Positions 15,401-25,393 of a stretch of 64,000 nt of DNA are shown piece after piece (positions within the stretch are counted from its first letter, which is position 1; every line of letters starts with the position of its first letter). This stretch comes from Persicaria tinctoria. Its lineage: Eukaryota; Streptophyta; Magnoliopsida; Caryophyllales; Polygonaceae. The notes under the pieces were generated by a model. The model made no database searches. It was given only the letters and a program-made list of their open reading frames with translations, and was not told the DNA's origin. A program made the translations under genes and the position numbers. The stretch covers positions 5,208,001 through 5,272,000 of the forward strand of contig JBANSL010000004.1 in NCBI GenBank assembly GCA_037127255.1. The letters are read 5' to 3'.

Positions 15401-16109
15401 AAATCGCCCTCATTTGCTTCTCCAACCCGCCGTACAGCCCGAACCGCCTCAGAACCGGGAAAAAATCGTAGACGGTGATAAACTTGGAGGGAACGAACAG
15501 CTCGGAGCGGGCCCCGGTGGCGGCCCACCGCTTCCCGACCACCATCCTCATCAGCACGTTCTGGGTGAGCCCAAAGAAGGCCTCGTTCAGGTCCACCCGC
15601 TCACCCGACCCGGCGAGCAGCCCGCGGGCGGCGTGGCGAACCTCCTCGCGGCGGATCCTGGCGCTGAGGGTGAGGCGGTGGGAGGAGAGGGAGCCAACGG
15701 TCATGACGCGGCGGAGGGTGCGCCACAGGTCGCCGTAGCCGGCCCAGGCGACGGAGGTGTAGTCGTACCCGGCGATCTCGCCGGTGACGAACCTGGGGCG
15801 GTTGGCGAAGACGACGTCGTTTTGGGAGAAGCATTGCTCGGCGGCATCAGGGGAGGAGACGACGAGGATGGGGCAGCGGCCGAGGCGGAGGCGGAAGACG
15901 GGGCCGTAGGTGCGGGAGAGGGATTGGAGGCAGCGGTGGAGAGGATCCTTGAGGAGGTGGAGGTGACCGAGTACCGGGAGAGCCGGTGGGGCTGGTGGTG
16001 GGTGGTTCTTGGTCTTGGAGGAGTGGAGGTTGCGAGTTGGAAGCAGCTTAGCGGAGAAGAAGACAATGGTTGCAAGGATAGCCAGGAAAGAGAGGATACC
16101 GTAATCCAT
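12398..16109 (-). CDS. Cytochrome P450, CYP81 family, two exons
   Basis: Exon 1 is 16109-15237 (291 codons) and exon 2 is 13186-12398. The intron is 13187-15236 with donor GTGAGT and acceptor GCAG, phase 0. The start is the ATG at 16109, followed by a hydrophobic ER anchor and the hinge PPPAPPALP (about residues 37-45). An in-frame ATG 60 bases further upstream would add a polar stretch before the anchor, so I prefer 16109. Hallmarks: I-helix AGTDTS (296-301), ExxR as ETLR (353-356), PERF (408-411) and heme loop FGVGRRVCPG with Cys432. The segment VLGHLHLLKDPLHR, the NAWAIHRDP region and the intron position are typical of CYP81 enzymes, which hydroxylate or form methylenedioxy bridges on phenylpropanoid-type substrates. 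The substrate cannot be assigned here. Oddity: family members usually end soon after the CKPRP motif (~residue 495), but this frame runs to 553 residues and ends inside a small MITE. Confidence 0.9.
13973..14208. mobile_element. Stowaway-like MITE in the P450 intron (1)
   Basis: It starts CTTCCCTTGTCTCATATTAA and ends, on the minus strand, CTCCTTTCGTCTCAAATTAA, with TA on both sides. The two halves are inverted copies (TAAATGTC.TTTGTC arms and ATATTATTTTTTTAAT arms). Confidence 0.8.
14330..14568. mobile_element. Degenerate Stowaway-like MITE remnant in the P450 intron
   Basis: The right end on the minus strand reads CTCCATCTGTTCCAAAATAA, the usual Stowaway-like terminus. The left end is only partly recognisable (TCCTCCAATCCGTCCTATTT near 14340). 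Boundaries are approximate. Confidence 0.4.
14698..14933. mobile_element. Stowaway-like MITE in the P450 intron (2)
   Basis: It starts CTCCATCTGTTCGACAAAAC after TA. The inverted arm ends near GTTTTGCCGAACAAATTGAG. It is closely related to the element at 12031-12266 (same TTGTCGTTTACTATTCA and AAAACTATATAAAATATTCA segments). The right terminus has decayed. Confidence 0.7.
14987..15218. mobile_element. Stowaway-like MITE in the P450 intron (3), beside the donor site
   Basis: It starts CTACCTCCGTTCAAAAATAC and ends, on the minus strand, GTACCTCCTAAAATGTC, with TA at both sides. It finishes only 18 bp from the end of exon 1 (15237), just inside the splice donor. Confidence 0.75.
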
Positions 16110-16185
16110 ATTGGATTCTTTTGTTGTGTTTTGTATTTGGTTGGTTTGGGTAAAGATGGATATGAACAAGTGTGATTGAAGTGAT

Positions 16186-16195
16186 CTTTATATAG
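16186..16195 (-). promoter_or_regulatory. TATA box of the P450 gene
   Basis: The minus strand reads CTATATAAAG about 77-86 bp upstream of the ATG at 16109, a normal spacing for a plant TATA box with a short 5' UTR. No other element is assigned. Confidence 0.6.
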
Positions 16196-16483
16196 AGGTT
16201 AATGCATTTGGCAGTTTGGCTAGCTAGCTTGTGGGGTGTCAGTGTTGTGTGGGGATGGATGCACGTATAGACACTCTAGAAGGTGGTGACGCAAGTGCTT
16301 TCGAAATGATCGGATGCATTTTTGAGATTTGAAACCACATAGATTTTGCACAACTAATTAATATATATATCTATATATAATATGATTTTTTACATGGTTA
16401 TCTTGCTATATAAAGCAATCTACATGAATCCTCCTAATTATTATATATATAAATAATGCTCAAGTAGGATAATTACTTATAAG
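16196..16483. other. P450 upstream region with a segment duplicated at 9455-9570
   Basis: Presumed promoter-proximal DNA of the P450. From about 16380 it matches 9455-9520. The hAT element interrupts this duplicated segment at 16484, and the match resumes after 19894. Confidence 0.5.
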
Positions 16484-19400
16484 TAGACCTGGGCAAACGC
16501 GGGCCGGCCCGCCCGGCCCGTCCCGCCCGCCTGCAAAATTGGGCAGGTTTGGGTAGAGGCAAAAGCCCAAGCGGACTGCTAGGCCCGGCCCGCGCCCGCA
16601 GCGGGAACGGGATTGGGTAAGCCATTCTACCCGTTGCGGGCCGCTAGGCCCGCAACGGGTACCCGCTAATTTTTTAATATATATTTTATTAAATATATAT
16701 ATATATATTATTAATTTAAAAAAATAAAATAAAATACCTAGGTTTACTCTACCCTGACTAAAACCCTAACTTCATATGCTATTTGCTGAACAGACAGCCG
16801 CTCTCGTGCTCGCGTCTCCCATCTGTTGGATCTCCCATCGTCCTCGTGCTCGCGTCTCCCATCTGTGGATCTCCCATCGTCCTCGACTCCTCGTGCTCTT
16901 CCTTCTTCGTCCCCGCGCTCTTCTGGCTTCGTCCTCGTGCTCGCGTCGGCAATCCCTCGCCAGTTGCCACTCCCGCGCCACTGCTCGGCACTCCCTCTTC
17001 CGGCGCTCTTCAAGCTTCTGCGCCACTGCTCTTTCTCGCCTCACAGGTCCCGCTGCAAGTAACTAAGTAAGCAGGTTGGTTTCTCAGATTGGAATATTGG
17101 ATTCACCTCTCTTTGATTGGATTTTAGTCATTTTACAAATCTCATATTGGATTAAAATTGGTCGTTACAGATCTAAAATGTCTGAAATTTCTTATGTTGA
17201 TTCCTCTCTTTGTTCACTGGGCTGGTTTGTAGATCACCAAAGTATGGCGCAGGAGAGTGAAGATGCAGTGGACAGCCTTTCTCCGACCCTAACTCCGAGT
17301 GTGCAGTGCAGTTCAAAAGGAACGAGGTTGACTTCAACTATGTGGAATGATATGACAAGAGAAGTGTTGGAGAATGGGGACATCAAAGCCACTTGCAATC
17401 ACTGTAAGAAACCCTTCAAAGCAAGTCATAATTATGGTACAACACATATTAAGCGGCATCTTGCAACCTGTCCTGCTCGTGTTTATCGGTTGACAAAAAA
17501 CCTTTTCATTACTGGGAGTGAATCAGGCAGTGAGAGTGTTGTAGAGAAGAATCAAATGTCTTTGAGGAAACCTAGTGCTACTTTAGAAGATATTCGAGAA
17601 GCATTGTGTATTTTTGTCGTATCGGGAGGACATCCGTTTAGCATTGTTGAGGAACCAGGATTTAGAAATATGATGAGAGTTAGTGCACCTGATTTTCATC
17701 TAGTTAGTAGATACACAATTAAGAGAGATGCAATGAATCGTTACAAGGAAGAAAAGAAGGTGGTTTCGGTTGAGATGCAAACTGCTCCTGGTCGGATTAG
17801 CTTTACTACTGATAATTGGAGAAGTGAGAATACAGCTGAGGAGTTTATGTGTATAACAGCGCATTGGATTGATAGAGATTGGAAGTTATAAAAGAGAATC
17901 ATTAAGTTTGCAGCTTTGAATCCTCCCTTTGATGGTGCTTCTTTAGGTGAAGAAATTTTGATTTCATTGGCTGAATGGAGAATAGGTGCAAAGGTTTTCA
18001 CTTTTACACTTGATAATGCATCTTATAATGATACAATGATTGCATCTCTCAAGAAAAATCTGCTTAGGAAACACTCTTTGGTATTGCGTGGGGAGTTCAT
18101 TCAAATGCGTTGTTGTTGTCACATCATTAATTTGGTGGTGCATGCTAGATTGAAGCTCATAGATGAGGTTGTTGTCAAAATTAGAAAAATCATAATCCAT
18201 TTAAGGCATTCCATTCCGAAGAAGAAGAGGTTTTATGAGATTGCAACCTCTAACTTCAGTTTGAGCCACACAAAGAGGCTGCGTTTGGACACCCCTACTA
18301 GATGGAATTCTACTTTCACAATGCTTGATCGATTCTTGTATTTTCAAGAAGCTATTGATTGTTTTGTTGGCAAGGATTTGGAGTTGAGAGTGCATAGGCT
18401 ATCAGAAACTGAGTGGGAGAAAGTGGCTGAACTGCATCAGTTTCTACAGATTTTCTATGATGTAACTAACGAGTTTTCAGCATCAAAGACACCAACAGCA
18501 AATCTGTATTTTCAGGGGGTGTGGAGTATTCATATGCATTTGAAAGGAATTGCAGATGGCCCTCCTTGTATGTTGTCTGACATGGTAACTCAAATGCAAC
18601 AAAAGTTTGAAAAGTATTGGTCCGATTACAATTTGTTGTTGTCATGTGCTGCTGTTTTAGATCCTCGTTTCAAGTTAGAAGCGGTGCAATTTTGCTATTC
18701 AGAAGTTTATGGAAGTGAGAATGCTCAGAAGATGATGGATGACCTTAAGAAGCTTTTGATTGAATTGATAGATGAGTATAAAAGTGCTGGATTCACCATG
18801 GAATCTAGTGAGAGCAATGAGAGTGACATAGTGTCTAAGGACACAATGAGCTCAGATTCTACTGTTCGGAAGGCTCCTTTTGCTCCTCGTGCAAAGATGT
18901 TTGATCATTTGAGTAAGAGACCAAAGACTATTAGCATTAAGTCAGACTTGGAGGTTTATTTGGAGGATGAGGATAACACTGATGTGAATGAAGAGCTTGA
19001 TATATTGGCCTATTGGAAGGTAAAATGTCGAAAATTTCCAGCCTTTGCTGCTTTGGCTCGCGATGTTCTATCTATTCCTATATCAAGTGTTCCTTCTGAA
19101 TCCGCTTTTAGTTTGGGAAAGAAAATGATAAGATCAACTAGAAGCTCTCTTGCATCCTCAACGATTGAAGCACTATCATGCTATGAGGATTGGTTGCGTG
19201 TGAGAGGTCTATGTTCGGGTAATTTCTATCTTTTCAAACTTCTATAATATCCATTTATTTATTATCCTAAGTTTACATGTATTATAATTTTATTTTTGTT
19301 ATCTTGAAGTCCCCTCAAAGACTCTCAAGATTGGTGATGAAGGCGCGGAGGAGATGGAAGATGAAGAAGACGAGTCTTCTGAATCGATGTAATCGATCAA

Positions 19401-19886
19401 GCACTTATATATGTTGGATTGTTTTTGTGTGTTTGTGTGAGCAAGAGTTGGACAATTGTTGCAATTGTTGTTAGACTTGTCACTTTATTCTCTATTTGTG
19501 TTTGAGTTTGCAAGGATTGTCACTTTGTAGCTCCAACAATTTGTGTGAGCAAGGTTGTTGTTGGACTTTAAACCTTTTATTCTATGTTCGACCTTTTCTT
19601 TTGCATTACTAATTTGTACAGCAAGTTCAGCTCTAACTTACAGCATGTACAGGCGTACAGCAACATTTGTTGCAATTTGTATTTTATTTCTTAATAACAG
19701 CAGCAGGTACAACAATAAATTAAGCGGGTACCCGCGGGCTGTCCGCAACCGCAATGGTGGACGGGATCGGACAAGATTTTCAGCCCGTTAAGCGGGCTTA
19801 GCCCGGCCCGCGCCCGCATCAACGGGACAAATTTTCTGACCAAGCCCGTCCCAAGCCCGGCCCGCGCCCGCGTTTGCCCAGGTCTA
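16484..19886 (+). mobile_element. hAT transposon, near-intact, 8-bp TSD CTTATAAG
   Basis: Perfect TIRs begin TAGACCTGGGCAAACGCGGG at both ends. The TSD CTTATAAG is at 16476-16483 and 19887-19894. Subterminal regions are rich in GGGCCGGCCCGCC-type and GCGGGTACCCGC-type motifs. It carries a single transposase gene on the plus strand. The element is 3403 bp and complete except for one stop codon in the transposase, so it appears to be a recent insertion or recent loss of function. Confidence 0.95.
17244..19392 (+). pseudogene. hAT transposase (BED zinc finger / hAT dimerisation type) with one internal stop
   Basis: Exon 1 is 17244-19218 and exon 2 is 19310-19392 (intron 91 bp, donor GTAATT, acceptor TTGAAG, phase 1), ending in an acidic tail and a TAA at 19390. 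The start MAQESEDAVD (17244) is the most likely one; an earlier in-frame ATG at 17076 lies in what looks like 5' leader. Domains: zf-BED near residues 30-75 (CNHC..H...HLATC), a catalytic RNase-H-like region with a TTDNW and later FTLDNAS segments, and a C-terminal dimerisation domain (LDILAYWKV..FPAFAALARDVLSIP..SSVPSESAFS). The same frame is open on both sides of a TAA at 17889-17891, which sits where a glutamine (CAA) is the likely ancestral codon. The family is RICESLEEPER/DAYSLEEPER-like. Confidence 0.9.
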
Positions 19887-19962
19887 CTTATAAGTCTCTT
19901 CTTGAGCAACTAGCTAGCATGTGATACCCCTACTTAAAAAGTGAACGAGAGTTGAGCTTTTA

Positions 19963-20522
19963 GAGCATGTGCAATGGTGAGTCTTAACCTCGGGCCCTTA
20001 ACTTATTTTTCTTATGCCACATCAGCTTAAGGGCCTCATTCTAACTTTTTAAATTTTCACCTTCATTCGTGAGCCCGAGTCTTGGGCCCTTAAATTACCT
20101 TTTATTATTTTTCCTTTTTATTTACTCTTTTTTTTTATTAATAATAAAAATATTAAGTAATTAATTTATAATAACATAACATACAATTATTTTTTTTTAA
20201 TGTTTAGAAAGGAAAATATGGGTATTATTCAAATAATTTTTTTTCAACAAACATATGAAAGAGGGGTGTCTATGTGTAGATAAAAATAAATTAAATTCAA
20301 AAATAATTTTTTTATTTTTTTTAAACAAATGAAAAACAACGGAAAATCATTTAAAAGTAAATAAAACATAAGTTCTGTCATGTGGCAGTTATGAGCCCTA
20401 CTTTTTGGGTCTCGTATATAAGAGCCCCAAACAATGGGCTCTTACATTAAATTTTTATTTTTCATCATTTTTTTCATATGTGGCAACTATAAGAGCCCCA
20501 AGGCTCACCATTGCACATGCTC
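19963..20522. mobile_element. Tourist-like (PIF/Harbinger) MITE, TTA TSD
   Basis: The ends GAGCATGTGCAATGGTGAG and its inverse are flanked by TTA at 19960-19962 and 20523-20525. The 560-bp interior is AT-rich without coding. GGGCCCTTAA and AAGAGCCCC-type stretches lie inside both ends. Confidence 0.9.
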
Positions 20523-20525
20523 TTA

Positions 20526-21577
20526 GAGCAAGCCCAACAGCTTTGGTAAAAAATCTCTAAAATAGATATTAAAATGTCAAAATCTCTAAAAAAAAATTCA
20601 CTCCAACTCCAACAGCTTCTCTATTTTACAGATTTTTATATTTATTAAAAACTATAATCAATAAATGTATTTATTAAAGATATTTAATTCTACATTTCTA
20701 AAAACTTAATTTAAACTTAAATCTAACATTTAACCTCACATTTGTTGGTGAACTATTATATGTTACCCATCTTTATGCATGATATCTTAAATTTTTTTTT
20801 TTATTATTATTATTATATTCTCATGTGATATTTTTTAAAAACAAAATCTAGTGATAAATTTGATATTTATTTTTTAAATGGTATTAATATTAAATTTAGA
20901 TTTTTACTATAAAAGTTATCATAAAATTGGATAAAATACAATTCAAACTTAATCTTATTATTTTCAGTTAGTTGATATATATTTTATTATAAATTAGATT
21001 GGTTATTAGCCATATATGATTAATTAATTAAATTAATTAACTAATAAGGCTTAATTTATAATTTATAAAAATAAAATCATTCCAATATGAGTTATGAGTT
21101 CAAGTAAATATTTTTTGAAGTGAAAATTTTATAGACTAATTTTTTAATGTGAATTTTGTAGCATTAAATTGGATGAAATTAGTTATGCTATTTTATTTAT
21201 AAAAGTTAACATAGAATTATGATGTTTTGTTCTATCTATATTTATTTAACATAATTAATTTATATATTATATCAACTTTTTAATTAATTTTTAAAAATAA
21301 TTATATTTTTATTACTAGTAATTAAGTATGAAATTATTATTTTTTCTTTATTATGGGTGAAAATGCGGGGTTGCATCATTAAATTCTATATAGGGACAAG
21401 TGAACATTAAATTATAGAGATCAACTTATCTTCCTCCAAATTTAGAGATTTTTTCCCTCTCTCTATCAATTTCTCTATTTTAGAGATGGGTTTGGAGAAG
21501 CTGTTGGGGTGAAAAAATGGTCATTTTCTCTAAAATATCTCTTTTTCTCTATTTTAGAGAAGCTGTTGGGCTTGCTC
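20526..21577. mobile_element. Second Tourist-like element abutting the first, TTA TSD
   Basis: The ends GAGCAAGCCCAACAGCTT and its inverse (AAGCTGTTGGGCTTGCTC) are flanked by TTA at 20523-20525 and 21578-21580. The left TTA is the same triplet that ends the previous MITE. The 1052-bp interior is AT-rich with TCTCTATTTTAGAGA-type subterminal repeats and no transposase. Confidence 0.9.
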
Positions 21578-21588
21578 TTAGTAATTAA

Positions 21589-21620
21589 CTAGTCTAAACC
21601 CCGTGCGGTGGCGCACGGGA
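21589..21620 (-). mobile_element. Helitron-like 3' terminus
   Basis: On the minus strand an 8-bp stem hairpin CCCGTGCG-CCAC-CGCACGGG is followed by seven bases and CTAG then T. Helitrons end in a hairpin followed by CTRR before a T. The element would extend to the right of this point, but its 5' TC end and any helicase were not found. Confidence 0.45.
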
Positions 21621-23165
21621 TTTTTAAAATTAATTTTAGTACACCCATCTTATTTTTTGATGTTATCATATTAATTAATACGTTTTAAATGCTATATAGA
21701 ACTTAGTACTCGTCTGGGAAACATATTCTCGGACAAGTATTCATCACAATCCTATTTAATCCAAAAAAAATGCACAAATGGAAACCCATGTTTGATTTTT
21801 ACTTTGGGATTTCTTAAATTTAATAAAATTGATCAAAATCACTCCAACCTCCAAATTAGGTTCTTAGTTGATCGTCAGTCTATACGATTATTTAGGTCCA
21901 TTAAATGAACAGGAACCATGATAATTCAAAAATATGATTGAGTTTGTTTTAATGCCTCAAAAAAAGAAAGAAAATACTCAGTAGTAGTAGAAGACAACTT
22001 GATGGCTAACTAATTACTTGCGAAGGTACTTTCATATACAAATCAAGCAAACAATCCCAATCATTTAGTAATAGTTACTTTTACTAAATTGATCCTTTTG
22101 TATATACTAGTGTTATTCCGTTCTTAGCTTCTCGTCCCTCAAATTAGCATCTTGTACAATTTGGTTGGATACCCTTGTTGGAGGACTCTGAAAAATGGGG
22201 GTGGCGATGATACAACCTCTTATTCAACACCATAACCATCCTGTGAAAATTCACAAAAAGAAACATACGTATGGTTAAGATTTTAGCAAACTCTATGTTG
22301 TTTCCAAAAGATCACAGTTCTATTCAGATTTTAAAACTGGAACTTGAAACCTATATGTTTAGGAAGAAAATAATTAGGCCCAATATTTAAACCTATATTT
22401 TCAATTCTTGCAAAATTGAATTAGTTATCAAACATGTATTGAGATTTCCCAACCAATATTAAGAGATCATTAATGATGAAACAGGAAATCACATACCAAC
22501 AGTAGAAAAATGTTCAGATCAAGGTTGTCTTCTAGTTCTACCCTCGGTTTTGAATCCAACTCTGTTCAAATAAAGGAAAACAATAATTAACACATAGAAT
22601 TCAAAATTCCTGATGAAAAAAAAGGATTCAAAATTCCCACTTTAAAAATCAGTTAATCATACCATTGCATATATTATTATTCCCCCATGAACTGAGCATG
22701 TCAAACGCCTTTGAAACTTTACTTTTTTTTTTGTAATGTATAGATGAAAAAATGGCACTGATATACATACATTTAGGCCTCATATATAGTTTCATAAACC
22801 TAAGCTTAAATAACACATGATATTTGGGTTTTGCTTGTTGTTTGGTTGCCATTGTAAGCAACACAATGTATCAACTTCCACTTCCTAGAGGCCTCAAACT
22901 TTCTTTAGAAAAAGGTGATGCAATTGAAGTTCCAAAAATGTATGTACAATAGACTTAATTGTTTGATTTTGTTCCGACCAAAATAAAAAAAAAATGTTTG
23001 ATTTCGGAGTTGTGTAATCTAATTAAATCATACTAGCGATGAATGTAAGTTTTGGTAAATCAGGGATCGAGAATCTCATTTAAGAAAAAAAATAAGGTAT
23101 TTTTTATCCCAAATTATTCGAGATTTTCATAACTATTTAAATAGAACTATTTAAATACAGGGGTG
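21621..23165. other. AT-rich DNA without recognised genes
   Basis: I see no gene. The stretch may be the body of the Helitron whose terminus is at 21589. Short frames here look like chance. Confidence 0.35.
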
Positions 23166-23170
23166 GGTAT

Positions 23171-23397
23171 TGAAAACCAGTGTGATCCTCACACATAAGA
23201 CTCCATGGGAGGAGAACCGAAGCAATGGTAGAGAAAGGAGGAGGAAGAAAAAGTTTGTTAGAGGAATCTTGATTTTGTTTTTCATTAGTTGTGATTGTAC
23301 GTTACAGAAGGTATTTATACACTGTTGTAAATGTATTCTTCCCCATATTACCCCTTGTATATTACATGTTATACATCAATATGTATATACTTCTATA
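23171..23397 (-). repeat. 3' LTR of the first Copia element
   Basis: 227 bp, bordered by TSD GGTAT on the left and by the polypurine tract on the right. It begins TGAAAACC, while the other LTR has TCAAAACC. Confidence 0.93.
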
Positions 23398-23405
23398 TCC
23401 CCCTC

Positions 23406-25390
23406 TCAAGTTAGACTTGGTGAAGAAACTAGGCCTAACTTGGACACAAAAAACCGATGTTGTACCTTCCCTAAAGGTTTGGTAAACACATCAGCAAGTT
23501 GTAGGTGAGTTCGGACATGAGAAGGTGTAAGAAATCCAACTTGTAATTGTTCGCGAATATAATGATAGTCCAGCTTTAAGTGCTTGGTACGCTCGTGAAA
23601 CACGAGGTTCTCAGCAATGTGGATTGCTAATTTACTATCACAATGAAGAGGGATTGGTTTAGGGATAACACATCTCAGATCAGTGGCTAAGGAATCAAGC
23701 CAAACAAGTTCCCCTGCAGTCTTGGATAAACTTCTATATTTGGCTTCAGCTGAGGATTTGGAAACCGTTAGTTGCTTCTTTGTTTTCCATGAAACAAGAG
23801 CATTTCTAAGAAAAATACAAAAGCCAGTGACAGACCTTCCACTGAACACGCAGTTTCCCCAATCTGCATCACAAAATGCAGTGAATGAGATGCTATTGTT
23901 GATGGGATACATGAGACCCAGGTCTGGAGTGCCATGTAGATACCTCACAACATGAAGAGCTGCTTGCCAATGTGGAACCCGTGGAGTAGCCATGAACTGG
24001 CTCAGATGTTGGACAACAAAGGAAATATCAGGTCTGGTCATATTCAAAAACAGAAGGCGACCAACCAATCTTCTGTATTTTTCTGCATCTTCAGGCACCT
24101 CACCATCATCAATTGAGAGCTTCAATCCTCTCTGTAATGGAAAAGGAGCATTTTTACAATCAATCATCTGGGTATCCTCAAGGATGTCTTTGACATACTT
24201 CCTTTGATTGAGAATAGTCCCATGAGTAGATCTTGAGATCTCCAAACCCAGAAAATACCGAGCCTCGCCTAGATCTTTGATAGTGTAAGCCTTGTGCAGA
24301 GCTTGTTTCAAGGAAACAATTTCATCAAGAGAGTCACCTCACACTAGCGGATCATCCACATATACTAATACCACAATCAGGCCTGATGGAATGTCCTTGG
24401 TGAAGAGACTGTAGTCATAAGTAGACTGAACAAATCCTTGTGCCAATAGGAACCTGCACAACTCAACATTCCATTGTCTTGAAGCCTGTTTTAGCCCATA
24501 TAGAGACCTCTTTAGGCGACAAACTTTGGGACTAGCAACCATGTTATAACCTTCAGGTATTTTCATATAAACTTCTTCATTCAAAAAACCATGCAAAAAT
24601 GCATTATTCACATCAAGTTGGTGCACATGCCACTATTTGAGAGTAGCCATGGCTAACAACAATCTGACAGTTGTGAATTTGGCTACTGGTGAGAAGGTGT
24701 GGTGGTAGTCCTTACCCTTCACTTGGTTATATCCTTTTGCCACCAGACGGGCTTTCAATCTTTCAAATGATCCATCTGATCTGAACTTGACTTTGTACAC
24801 CCATCTGCAGCCAATTGCTTCATGACCTGCTGGCAAATCAGTTATCTCCCAAGTGTCATTGCTCTCCAAAGCAATGAGCTCTTTCTGCATGGCCTCTACC
24901 CATTGAGGATCAGTTGCAGCCTGTTTGTATGTCTGGGGTTCTGGAGTGGCTAGCACATGAGCTAAAGAAGCAACATATGCTGATGAATATAAATGTGGAT
25001 TTGAGATCTCAGTTGCAAGAAATGACTGAGATTGAGAAGAAGGCATATTTGGCAATATGAAATCTTGCAGATGACTGGGCAAATGAGATTGTCTCAATGA
25101 CCTTCTCAATATAGGCTGAGTAGGCACTGCAATATCATCTGTGACAGACTGTGCAGGGCTCACTGAGTTAGAAGAATCAACAAGAGAGTCATCAATGATA
25201 ACATTTTGAAGAATCTCTTGAGAGTCAGTGTTGCTGTGGTGTGGAGAAGGATGAACATTGGTTTGAGAATCATAATTGATGAGTTGTGGAGAAGTATGAG
25301 TGCTGCAGTCATGCATATCCAGAGCAGGATTTACCAAAGCCAAAGGAGAGTGCACAATTTCCTTATTGGCAGTCTCATGAAAAGGAAAAA
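23406..25390 (-). pseudogene. Copia reverse transcriptase and RNase H, broken
   Basis: One minus-strand frame carries the RT N-terminal part (QAATDPQWVEAMQKEL, CRWVYKVKFRSDG), then LDVNNAFLHG, the catalytic YVDD, and RNase H (SAEAKYRSL, DVFTKPLG). It is interrupted by TAG near 24633 and TGA near 24340. Both are single-codon nonsense changes in an otherwise aligned frame, so the copy cannot make a full polyprotein. Confidence 0.9.
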
Positions 25391-25393
25391 CAT

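Noticed and set aside
15342..16175. A 277-codon plus-strand frame opposite P450 exon 1, and similar frames opposite exon 2
   Set aside because: The GC-rich P450 exons leave antisense frames open. Only the minus-strand frame has P450 motifs and a consistent splice structure.
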